Shown here: in pieces, positions 28,601 to 41,600 of the stretch | Numbering within the stretch: the stretch's first letter is position 1 | Layout of the letters: each line of letters starts with the position of its first letter | NCBI RefSeq assembly: GCF_949628265.1 | Contig: NC_088786.1 | Coordinates: 1,860,001 to 1,924,000 of the forward strand | DNA: 64,000 bases | Origin: Cloeon dipterum | Taxonomy: Eukaryota; Arthropoda; Insecta; Ephemeroptera; Baetidae | Reading direction: 5' to 3' | Position numbers and translations under genes: made by a program | The notes under the pieces: model-generated | Told to the model about the DNA's origin: nothing | Databases searched by the model: none | The model's input: only the letters and a program-made list of their open reading frames with translations

Positions 28601-29605
28601 GCGCTGTTATTTTATCGTTCTGGTCTGTAGGGATAAGGAGAGCCCCTGCGAAATCAATAGCTTCCAAATTAGTCTCCTGATTAATTAAGTATGAGCTAAA
28701 GAAAACACAATTAAACCAATATCCATTGAGCGTACAAACTGTCATAAAACGATTTTTTTTCTCACTTTGAAATCTTCAAAATAGTAAAATATATATAGGG
28801 CACCCTTTTTGGCAAGAAAAAAGGTGGTAAAACTTCAATCTATAGAGCAAAACCGAAATGAAACTTAAAGTTGAGCTTTGCCGTCCAATTAACAATTAAG
28901 GTCATTTTGAAAGTAGTTCATTGGATTTATTTTTTGTAAAATAGTGCAACAGTTAATCTCTGCAATATGCAATAAGGAAATTAGGATGATCTTGTGCTTG
29001 AATTTGATGACTCTCACCGCAATCTATCCAATGGTGTGCGAATTTTGAGAAAGATTCCCTAAATTGATAAATAAATCGTAATTTCACAGTTAGCATGCAA
29101 ACTTTTGGGCCGATTTTCTCAAATATTGAAACGACAACCTGGGAAATGTTTAGCTTTTTCCTAATTTTTGTAGAGATTGTTTCAAGCTAAGGCAAAATGG
29201 ATTTTTCACAAATTGCCTGTAAAGCTTTACTTTGAAACATGAAGCAATAATGCAAATTTAGCAAGTACCAAAGTTTATAATGTGTGATAAATAAAAAAAA
29301 ATAAACATTAAACCCTCCAAAAGTCCCGTAAAGAAAAACAAGTGTTTGGCGCGACTAGAAGAATCGACGTGCGGTCTGTATGCAATTGCGAAGGACAAGA
29401 ATTGCAAGCAACGAGGGATTCAAACTTGGGCGCAGCGCAATCAGTGGCCGCGCAATTTATGTTGTGCTGCGCGAGCAATATCTCACGAGGAATTGCCCCC
29501 GGCTCAATTACACTTGGCTCTCTCATCCGCGCCCTTATCTATTTGCGAAAAATCGATCTGCTGGAAAATGTTATTTTCGCTCGACTAGAGTAAAGTGCAC
29601 ACAGC

Positions 29606-29640
<35 letters not shown>

Positions 29641-32600
29641 GGGCATGGAGCGGCAGCAGCGAGATAGATTCGGATCTAAATTGCTGTTTAAACCGCCGAG
29701 TGTGAACTCCCTGACCAAACACATTAGGGAATTAGGGCCGCGCGTGCACAAAGCAGCCAGATAATACGCGTCAGATAAACTCCCCCGACCACCGAGTGGA
29801 AATTTAGCGCTGTTTATGGAAATTTATCTTTCTTTCAGGCCGATAAAAAATGCTCCTGTGCGAAGAGGTGGAAAAGTGGCGCACGCCTGTTCAAATTGCA
29901 AAGCGATAACAAAAAGCGCGCGGTGATAATGGTTTTGTAGGCGGGCTGTTTGAAGAGAAGCGCCTAAAAACGCCAGGCTCGTCGACGTAAATCGTTAAGT
30001 TTTTACGTCGGCCATCTTGCCGGGGCAGTTAAGTTTTCCCTGTGCTGAAACTTGTCAATTGCTCCCTCAAGGAAAATACGGTTTACGCAACATTGTCTCG
30101 TGCTGGCCCCGGGCCAAACGCTTTTTTAATACAATTCTCTATCTGTGTGTTAAACGACGAGGAAATCAACGCCAAGCAGAGAGCTAGGAGTCTCCGCTGC
30201 AGCTAATAGGCCATGATTTACTCTCAGTCGAATTAATTCGTTTCCACGAAACTTCCGGTTGGGTTACGAAACTTTGATTAAATGCCGGCAGACGGAAGTT
30301 AGGAAGCTTCGCAAAACCACTACTCGCGTTGCAAGCGCAAATAGCGAAAGAGCGCAGGATTACAGAACGCAAATTAATTGAATTCGCAATTGCATCGCCG
30401 CGAAGCCGTTGTCGATTCAATTAGTGTCACTTTGAAGTGCAGCACATTAAATGGCAACGAGAGTCATTATTTGCCGCTCTCCGGCCTTTTTAATGCTTCA
30501 CTAACGACAGCCGTAGCGTGCAAAGTATATTTTTATCACCCGCCTGCTTGCACAACTCTGCTGCCATCGTGTTGTGTTGTTTCAATTTTCATGGATCGCA
30601 GGTGCTTTATTATTTTTGTCATCGTCCTTTTTTCCGCTACCGTTATTTGCTGCGAAATCCTATCAATCCAATCAGCCGTGATGTATTGGCGTAAATTCAG
30701 TGGAAACTCCCGAACTCTGCTCTGTGATCAGTTCTCCCAATAACGACGAGACGTCGAATGCTTTTTTGCGTCCAAAACCACGAAATTTAATTAAAAGTAG
30801 TGCACGGATTGGTTGCAAGGCAGTGCCAAGGGAAATAAATCTGCGCCTCCCAGCACAAAGTTGTGGCAGTAATAAAATAACTGCAGAAGGAGCCACTGAA
30901 TTAAATTCAATTCATCAGGAAAGGTAAAGCCCAGCTAAGGGTAATGAAAATATGTCTTTCCTACTTTGCTCTTGCTAGAAAATGGCGCAATATGGCAATT
31001 CCTTATTGCATGTCTTGACTGGAGAAATTTAAATATTCCATTGCAGTGTGAGCCAACAAAAGATAACGAGAAATGTGCAATTAGTGAAGGTAATTTCCGT
31101 CCATTAGGTGCTTACTGCACGAATCAGCAAGTTAGTTCTCAACTGAAATAACGAGAAAGAGTCGGCGGGGCGCATTTCACTGAAGAAAATCGTCAGCAGC
31201 CGGGGGATAATTGAGCTCTTTGTTGCGTTTTCCCTTTTACCTCTCTGTCGCTCTTTTATTCGCAAGTAGCCGGTGCAGAGAGAGAGAGATAGATATATAA
31301 AAAGCTCTATTTTGCGACTGGGTGTGGCTTCAGTCCTCTCCATTTAAAACGACACAGAGTCACAAGAGGTTGCGCCAAATAAGAGAGAAAAAATAAGAGG
31401 AAATTCGATTTGTAACTAGTCTGGCGCTCTCTTTTGTGTGACCTCGCTCTCGACGGATATAACGAGAAGAAGTGTCTCGCTCTCGCAACCATCTTCTGCT
31501 TTATTGCTCCGAGGATGGATCTTATTATTATGTCGCCACACTGCTGCGTGTGCTGCTGCTGCCTTTATTTTCTTTCGTGTTTTTGACCGAGGATTTTCTC
31601 CCCATTCCCGTGCGTTTGAGCCGCCCTGTGCGCCGAAATTTAATATCCAGAATGTCTTTGTTTCCCTCACGCAAATAAATATGCCGCAGAGCTCCGAGAG
31701 GATTTAGCTCTCCGCGAGTTGGAGCTAATTTCTCGTTGCCGAGATTTCATTGGGCGGAAAGTCACGTTTCAACACGAGCCAGCTGGATAAATTATGCAAA
31801 TTCCTACCCAAGTTTCTAGTCGTTGTCTTATGATTTGAATTTCAGAGCAAGCTGCGCTACTCAAAGGCCAACTTTGTCAAAAATAAAAGCGGCACGCGTG
31901 TTTCTTCTGCTCACGTATAAAATCAAGCATTTGCTTACAAACTTCACGAGAAGATGCGAAATAGGATATAGCTCTTTTTCCTTGAAGCGTGAAGCTTGTT
32001 GGGCGTTTCATGTATGTATATTTGACTATTGTGTTGCTCCGGTATTGCGAAATTGTAGAGCTTGTGAAATACGCCAAACTTTTTAGGCAGATGAAAGCAC
32101 TTGCAGAAACTTTATGAGATTCCCACATTTTAATCAATTTCTCTCTCTCAATTTTCCACACTCTGAATTCCGCCCGCAACCAAAAAGGAGCTAATCGAAA
32201 ATCTTCAAAGGGAAAGCGCTCTTTTGGCTCGCGAGAGAACCTCTTCTCGTCGAAAAAAATCGCAAGAAACGAAGCGAGGCTAAACCCCTTAAATGCGAAA
32301 GCGCCCCTTTCGCCGTTTGTTTTCCTTGCCCAGCGAATTTCCCTCCTCTTCATCTGGAATGCTCATTTGATTAGATCAAAAAGGAAAAAAAGAATTGTGA
32401 GACAGCCAGTCACTCAGTCCCAAGGGTCATAAATCTTGGCCTGATAGCCGAGCGCCTCGCTGCGGATCTCATTTTCGCGCACAAGTTCATTAGTGCGCGC
32501 AGGGTCCGTCCCGAGAGGACTTTGAGCCCAGTTTGTTGTTGTTGCGCTGGCATTGAATTGGTGCCCGAAACTTTGCCAGAGGATTATATGCTTATTAGCC

Positions 32601-35600
32601 GCACAGATTGCTGCTGGCTTAATAGCTCTGATTGATTTTCGGACTCAGATTGAAAGTTTGATTCACTCAGCACTGCTGGGCAAAGTCTCCAAGAGATAAA
32701 GGCCGCCGCCGTCAGAGGCAGGACACTCGCACAATGCATCCGTTACATGGAAATTCCTCTCCGCGGCCATTCATCTTTTCATTTCACTCTCGAAGAGATA
32801 AAATCGCTTTATTCGGGGCAGGCCGTGCGAAAGGGTAAATATGGCTGGCGAGCGGCGCACTGCGACACTTGCTCTCTCGCTTGTCCCTCTCTCGCTCTGT
32901 GCAGCACTATACAAACACACGCACGTTTATTTCCCTCTGCGAGCTCGCCGCGGCGCGCACTTATGTGTGTTTTGTGTCTTGCCGCCCTGGGGACGACGAA
33001 AGAAGCGCGCCTTCCCAATAAAACACGTGCTGGCCCGCAGCTGGAGCAGTATAAAAGCGGCAAAGGACAGAAATACCTCGGATTTTAGGGAAATGGGGCT
33101 TATTAGTGGCACTTCCCACGGGCATTAATTCTTGCAGGGCCGATGGCCACTCGTTTGTTCTCTCTCTCCCTCTATGTCGGAAAGGGTTTTTAAAAAGGCG
33201 GATTATTTTGTTCCGATTGAATTGTTTCACGAGCCCTTTGTAATAGAAAGACCCAATAATTGCCTGTGTTGGAGAGGAGGCAGGAGGCCCATTCCAATTC
33301 CTTTCCTCCGTCACTCACATTAATTTGCCGCCACTTTTTGATTCAAAATAAAATCAAACTTGAGCGGAGTCTGATCTACTCAGCGTATCGGGTCTAGGGC
33401 GCTCCCTGCCTTGGCATTGGCAATACTGCCAAAATTACCCCCCAAACCGTTAAACAGGTTAAATGAAACTTCTTGAAAGCTAAATAGACGTTCTTGCAAG
33501 TTAAATATAACTTCTTGCACGTTGAATGGTCATTCTTGAACGATGGATAGAACTTCTTGCACATTGAATAGTCATTCTTGCAAATTAAATAGTACTTCTT
33601 GCAAGCTAAATAGACGTTCTTGCACGTTAAATAGAACTTATTGAACGTTAAATAGAACTTCCTGCACGTTGAATAGACTTTCTTGCAAGCTAAATAGACG
33701 TTCTTGCACGTTAAAAGTGAAATTAAAACTATTTAAAAAAACGTTATATCCTAAAGACTCGCCCTCTGCCTAAAACCCGGTTAACATTTTGGCCCAGTCC
33801 GGCACTGCCTATCATTTGCAATTTTGCCCAATCTGCAAAATGTCTCGGCTGTTGGTATTGAATTGGATGTGTCTCGTTTCGCCGCAAACCGCGAGGATAA
33901 TTTTGCGCCTGTCAGCTTCGATATAAAGGGTGAAAATCAGAGAACACACGCGCGCCACTCTGATTCATTGGGTGCTGCGCGCGGCTGATTTTGCATTCAG
34001 GCCGCGCGCCGGGCAAATGACACAGCAAGAAACGACCGTTTGCGTGAAGGGCGGCCGATTTTTTATTCGGACACGGCCGGGGGAAAAGCAAAGCGGACAC
34101 GGTATCGATTCACCCTTTTGTTCGGGAAGAGTTTCGCGCCTCTTAATGCCCGGCAGCGTGGCGCAGATTGCGATGAATATGCAAAACAAAAGCACCGTGC
34201 CACGAGCGGCATTAGCCAATGAATAAATTATTACGCGTCGATGGACGCACTGTGTGTCACGCTTTTGAATGAAAAATGTCAGCAAAGATTGTAAAACTTT
34301 TGTCATAATTCAAATGGTAGTGTATAGCAGTGGGTTGTCCAAGGATGAAAATGAGAATAATTATGAACTTTTGTTCTCACTGAAATGTAATGGTGGGACG
34401 AAACTAATTTTCATGCAGATATGATAAAATGAATTATTCCCTCGTGCGTCGACAAGTAATTATACCGACATGATTGAATGACTTGTTTGCATTGCATCAT
34501 TTAAACAGCAATTTTGCAACATTATGTTTGCCTCGCATTTTGCTACATTCAATCAGAATTAATAGGTATACAGGAAATAAATCTAATTAAACGAGGCAAT
34601 ATTTTAACAATTCACCTATTTCGAACGTTGAATACAATTGATTGTTCTAAAAAGCTGGAGAAGCCGATTTAAAAAATAAATGGCCCTGTTTGAATTGAAC
34701 CACTCCATCATGATGATTTTTGCCCTCGCTCCTCATTTCGTTTGTGCTAAGTAATGAGTGCAGTTGGTCGTTTTGAACGCCCATCCGTGTCAGCTTCTTC
34801 TTATTTCGGTGTTCTGCGTGAACTATAGAAACTCTCTCGTTCCCATTTTATATCGTAACAATGAAAACAAACTTTAATGTTCATATTTTTATAGCCAACT
34901 GAGGCTGCCGGCTGCACCTTTCGAGCGAGTTGAGTTTGAATGAAATAAAAAATTAAAATGAAGTGTGTTGTGCTGTGTATTTAGGGTATAGCTGTGTTTC
35001 TTTCACAAAGCGCAACGAGGCTGTCAACAGACGCGCCCAGAAGGGTAAAATAAACAGTGTATTTGCTTGTCCCACATCATGACGCTGTCACGCGCCAGCC
35101 CCGCACAAAGGCGAACAAGAAAATTTGGGCGAAATGTGTGCGCACGGCTGCGCGCGAATAAAAGGGCCGAATTCGGATTGGAAGGTGAGAAGGAACGGGG
35201 CCGGGTGCATATTTAATCAAAACTCGTGGGAAAAGTTGGCCGCCGGCGCATCGATTTCCGTGCGGAAAGAGGAGCCGAGCAAACCGACGTCTTGACAGCA
35301 ATATTGTTTGTTGCTAGTCAAGTGGAAATGCGGGAAATCAGCGGACTCGCGCTCCAAAGCGGTGCACGGGCGGCGCAGGTTGTATGTGAGCAACGTGAGA
35401 GCTTTGAAGATGAATTTTGTTTGACGGCATCAATGAAACGTGCAAGCTAAAACCCTTTTGACGGATGGAAATGCTATTATCCTTGTGTATGCACGAGAGT
35501 ATTGAGCTATTTGGAAATGAAACATGTAATCGAATATTGACCTGACTCAGTCTGCGAAGCCAAATCAAACCAACATTTCTTCCTGAGCAGAGAGCAGATT

Positions 35601-38600
35601 AAAAAAAGGGGCTGATCAATCATAACGATGGAGCTTCAGAATTTTGTTTGAATTGCGCATTTAAAAGCTGAATTTTTCCAGGAAAAACTGACGGTGCGAT
35701 GTATTCGATTTGAAGAATTAAATTTCAATGAAAGCATTCGGAGAATCAGGTTCGCCTACGCAATCAATTATTCCGTTTGTACATATTCAAATTTTTTCGC
35801 TGCCAATTTGCCTGAGTACAAATGAGTGGTGTACGTTGGCATTAAATTTTGCGCGAGTGCGTCCCAGATTGAAGCACGCACTGCGTCATCCGCTTCAATC
35901 CACTCGCACCGTCCGTTTTTCTTGTCGACGTCAAAAATATTCATGTGATTTATGTGGAAAGCCATAAACATAGTGGCAGAATAAATCATTCGTGGCGCAA
36001 CTTTTATCGTGTTGCCGCTGCAAAATAGAAAAGGCAGCGCGGGAAATACATATCTGTTTGTCGTCTCGCGGCTGCCGCGAGTAAATACGAAAAGGTGGGC
36101 GACCTAATAAAAAAATGCACCCTTCGCAATAAAATTTTTCCAGCAAGCAGCCGCAGACACATATAAACACGCTCCTCTGCTTCTATTTTATTTTCATTCG
36201 CAGAGAGCTTCCGTCCTTTCAGACAACTCAAGGGAAGTGAAAAATAGACACACAATAACTCTAAATCTATGAAATATTTTTGTGCTGATTTAATTTGGCT
36301 TGAATCTTATTGATTCGTTAAAGAAGAGCAATAAAGATTTGAGGGACATGTCTGTTATTTTGATTCTTCATAAGAATAAAGACCTCAATCAATTCTAAAT
36401 TTATTGTGTGAACTCTGTGCGGTTTAATGAGAAAGGTCTTGATGAAAAGATTGATTTTCCCAAGTTGCCGATGAAATAAACCTGCTATTTTACGATGGTG
36501 AGCATGATTTTATTAAAGTAGCCTGAGGAAATTTCTCGCAAACTGAATCAATTTTTTGTAATTTGATCAATTGTTTTAGTTCCATAATAAAAATATGCCT
36601 TTCATTTCTCTGTTGCCTTAAACGGTCTGAATTGGAGTATTGTTGGCTGGGATCGTTGTCTATTTTTCACGACCCACATCACATCGCGTTTTCCGCATGG
36701 CCTCTGTTCGCACCTTATTGATTCTCAATACGCTTTATTGATAAAATACACACCGCAGGTTTGCGGAGAGAAAAATGAGCGCAAGGGGCGAGCTGAATGA
36801 AAAAATGATTGCGGCTCTTTCCGTCACGGTTTATTTGGCAAGCTTGTCTGAATTTTTCATCGTGTTTTCTGAAGAAACTTCACATGGATCGGCAGCTTTC
36901 TTAATTCATGAAAAGACAGTTTAGAGCGTCATGAAAGGAGCCAAGTTAGGCAAATCTAATGGGGCCAATCAATCACGATTTTATGGGATTACGCCGCTCG
37001 CTCCTCTTTTCAGCGCAAATCTCTGCCGGAAAAAGCCAAAGTTAGACTCTACACTTTTTACGAACACCGAAACTTTCTTGCTTGTCGTCGTCTCGTGAAT
37101 ATCAAATTCCTCGACGCGCTCAGAGAGCCGAAAGGCGGTGAGCGGTTGGCATCCGCAGCGTTTCAATGAAATCGAGCAAAAAATCAAAGTGCGTCTCATA
37201 TGCGCTGAGAAAAAAAACGCTGGCCAAGTGCCTCCCTTAGTGCACAAAAACGTGCTTCCCTGCTTGCATATCTCTGCGCCATCGGTAGCAAATTGAAATT
37301 TTTTCCCGTGATTCTTGCAGTGGCGCTAGTTTCCGATATCCGCAGGGGAGTACGTGATTTTTTGCGCTTTCCTCCTTTTGTTTGCTCTCGCAGTCGCTGA
37401 ACTAGTTGCTGCTGCAAAGAAATGAAAGCAATTTATTATACACCGACTCGTCGCCTGGAATGAAAAAAAAAACTGAATTAATTAATACCAGTCTCTCTTT
37501 CGCTGCTCGGGAGATGATGATTAATTCAATTTTCTTTTTTTGCGTTTAAATTCAAATAGATTTCCTGCCGATGACGCGCCGATTCGCATGAAAAATTCAT
37601 ACTTTCCTTTACCTTTCCCGACTGACTGCATTTTGAAAAGGACGGTCAACCGTTCCAGCTTTTTCCGACTCCATCCACCGAGCCACTCGCGTCGGTCGTC
37701 ATTTAATTGAATTTGTCCTTGAGTCGAAGCATACCTGCTCGGAGTCCGGTCAAACATATATTTCGAGCAGAATTCCACGTTTGCATGCATTATTGATGCG
37801 CGGGGACGCTGGCCTTTCATACTGTTCGCACCCCTGAGGAATATATATAGATATAGAACGTCCCGACGACACCCGAAAACGTACGCATATATGCACGCAA
37901 GATGTTTCCGCTTTCGGCTATTGAAAAATGTCTGCCTACGCTCTAGGGCCCGCCAGGGATTAGCGTGGACAGTTGAAAATAAAAAACAGTCGTGACTGGC
38001 GGAAAATTCTGCCCTTAAAGACGCTCACCTCTGAATGCTGGGAAGTGCGCGCGTTCCTCTACTTCCAGCCGGCTGAGGAGTGACGGGCGTAATTTTTAGC
38101 CGCCATGTGCCGGCGTCGCCTTAATTAATAGTGGACGTGCTCATCATAGAAAGCCGGCACATGATCCTATTCACGCAGTAACCATGGTTACTCCGCAAGA
38201 CAGTTTGCAGAGGACGGCAGCCGAGAGTTAGTTCTGTTACACTTAATGCTCTCGGAAAAAAACTCGCACTTTGAGTGGGTGTAACTCGCCCCCAGCGCGC
38301 TGTTTGCTTACGACTCTCTCATCAGCTCAGATTCGTTCTCCACAAATAGAAATCCACATCGCATTGCGTAGGAGACGTGGTGATATTTTTTTAGGTCTGC
38401 AGAAGACAGCAAACAATGCGGCATTTTGATTACTAACAGCGACGTATTAAATTTCTGACTTTTAAATCGAAAAAATTGTCTGTGTGTGATATTTAAAAAA
38501 ATATTCACCATAGAGACTCTTCCACACTTGCTTGATGGCATTTTTTCACTATTAACATTTTATAAAGCCTTCTCAAAATCCAAGTTTCAATGGTTCTCCA

Positions 38601-41600
38601 GTCTCGTAAATGAGGCCAAACTCCGCATCTCATTGGAGGAAGCTCTGTTGAGAAAAGGACCAGCTCGTGTTCCTGACCCGCACCGGGCTCTTTAATTGAA
38701 ACACTAGACATTCATCCCGTGACATAGAATCACGCATGATGGAAAGGTGCAAAGCAGCAAGAAGCTAGTCGCAAAGCTTTCGGAAGCCTCCCAAATCCGA
38801 ATGGACTCGCGAGAGAGTCAAATGTAGGCGGAATTTGGCCCCCAAACATGGCTCGGATTCTCACATTTGGATTTTGAATTACGAGCTGTTGAGAAAGATT
38901 GACTGTTGAACACAACAAAAACTGCTATGCACACAAATACATATAGCCTGATTCAACACTGTATTTTAACAGCAACTCGTATAAACAAGCAATTGCATTC
39001 CGCACCCAATTTCTCTCGCGTCAGCTCCAGCGCACACCGCCTCACAATATCTTCATGTTCTCGCAAACAGCGATTTGTTAATATTTTTCAACGTCACTTG
39101 CACGAAGCCGGGTTTTCTAACTCGAGTCTTGCGAATCTGCGGGCTGAAAAATGCGAAGGAATTTGCATCGCATCCTTCAGCGCACCGCAACCATAATTTA
39201 CTTTGCAAGCTCTAGTGTTTTCGACTGGCCGTACATTATCTCCCTCTCCTCTCGTCTCTGCTTGGACCGAGAAAAATGGGGCCATATGCTAAGGCATCTC
39301 GGCGCTGCGACATTGTAAACTCCGCCCGCTCTCGTCGCCGACGATCGAAACCAACTTCTGCCACTCTCTGTCGGCTGCGGCAGCATTGTTGTAATATTGC
39401 CCCGAGAAAAATGTACCAACGCCGTAGTGCCTGCTAATTTTTGCCGTCCCGAAATTCGCGAGCTAATTTAGTTACACGCGGTGTGTGTACGCACAAACTT
39501 TGTTACACTTACTCTATTAACGTCCCGCAAACTATTGTTTGGGAACAAAAGTTTGCTGCTATACAAGCGAGTTTTAATTACCTTAAGAGGCGAGTGCCGG
39601 AGCAACGACGGACAGGTGAGACTTAAGTTACTTCAGTCAGCGCAAATTGTCAACAGTTTAAGCTGCATTCACCGTAGCCGACGGTTTATTTGTTAAGTTT
39701 TGGTAGTGAACTTTAATGAATTACTTTTTTTATTCGGCACGAGGTACAAAGAGTTTTTGTTACTTGAAATTTACAGGACTGAAATTTATCGTACTTAAAG
39801 TAGAGCTTCGCAGGCCAAAATTTACGAACATTTTCTTTATTGACTATAGCAAGTTAGTTTATTGTTAGCGGAATTTTTAAAATCAGGACTGATGAGGAAC
39901 AGTTAAAATTTACATTTTGCCAGATTCTAGATTTTTCGCTTAATTTCGATCCCTCTCGTTGCGAATTTCGTGGAAATTTGCCCTAAAATGCAAAATAAAT
40001 CGTGGTTTTACAGTAGGGAGACAATTTTCACAAAAATTTAAACCTTTTTCCTAATTTTTAGAAGGATTTTCCTCAAAATGTTTGTGAAGCTCTACGTTAA
40101 TCTAAGTGAAACTCCCTTTTTTCGTCCAGAGGTTGCGTTCAAATAATGAAATGAGCAGCATGTCCCATATTAATACAGCACAGAATGCCAAATCAAATAT
40201 CCATCTGGGTCGGAGCGCCTGCGAGAGTGAAATTTATGCAGCCCGCGCAGCATTGCATATTTACTATGGCTGATGTGGCGCGCGTGCGACAAATTTCTCA
40301 ACAAGCGAACAACAGCGTGTTGCGGCAAACAAGTTCTCTCGTGCACTACACCACATTTGTGTGTTTCCGCTCAAAGGAAGGGTAGCAAGTGGAGACTGCT
40401 ACCGCAGATAAATGCCAACGTCAGACTCACGGGTTCTATTGTTTGCCCCGATGAAATGTGACGCACGTAAATCCGGAATGAGACACTCTCTGATTTACGC
40501 ACTGGTTTTGCCCAAGGCAAAATGACTAATGATCTGACGTCTTTCTTAGAAAACAGTCTACATGGTATAAATTCAACAAGTAATTATTTATAAAAAAATA
40601 TCTATTCATTTTGTTGAATAATTTTCCATCGAAGCCAATTTTGAAAATCTCCCTTTCCTTCCACTCTTTAAAATTTGATCTCATTACATCTTCGTATCCA
40701 ATTTTCTTACAGACTTTGATTAGATTATCATTTATTGGGCAAGAAAATGAGCGTTAGAGCAAATCATAGTCAAGGATATTGAATTAAATTAAGTTTTGAG
40801 CAACTTTCTCCATAGCTATACAAAATTTCATCTCATCTTTTGCTATCTAAATAATATTTTCGCTCCAAAACCTCTTTTCCAGGAGCAAAAATCCCTCAAT
40901 TTATGAATATCACCTGGGTATATGTCTAAAGACACGTGTAAACCACATTTTAAGAGATAGAAAGTGAAAATTACTGTCAAGCCGAGACGACTTTTGAGAG
41001 GAAAGACCTCTCGTCGGGAAAGAGTGCTGAACAAACACTCGAGTCATCAGGCAGACACACGGAATGCGGTCTTTTAAGTCTGCAAGTGACCGACCGCGTG
41101 TTGCAGCAGCGCAAACAAGCTGCTGATATTTGCAGGTGTACAGTACACAAAAAGCGCGGTGCATACATAAATGTGCGGTGGCTGGGCGCATTATTTATTC
41201 ATTGTTTGCTGTATGACTTGTCTAATGGTTATAAAAGATCTCCCCGGGAGTATGCTCGTCGCCGCTTTACGGCCGCTGAGCACACGAGAGAACATGAAAA
41301 GCAGACTGCACCGCAACCGCCGCGCGGTCTCCTCTCTCTCTCTCGCTCCTTTTATTATTTCAGCCCGCTCCGCCGAAATTATTACGAGCTGCATGCCCGC
41401 TCTCGGTGCCCACAGGTATTTCCCCATTCATGCTGCCGGCTTGATTCTCTCCAGTTTATGTTCCTATCTGCAAAGGCGCGAGCCTAGCTTACCTCTACAG
41501 CATTAACAAGTGGAGGACGAAGCCTTTTTGCGGCTTGTTCTACAATGGCGAATCGATTTTGGGCCTTGGATATCGGCCAAAACCGCAACTTTTAATTGTG

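Noticed and set aside
28903-28922. Bantam-like string (tcattttgaaag)
   Set aside because: The 5' seed is wrong and no precursor hairpin is visible.
29380-29667. Open frame ending in a Ser-Leu run
   Set aside because: The Ser-Leu run is just the (TC)n microsatellite translated.
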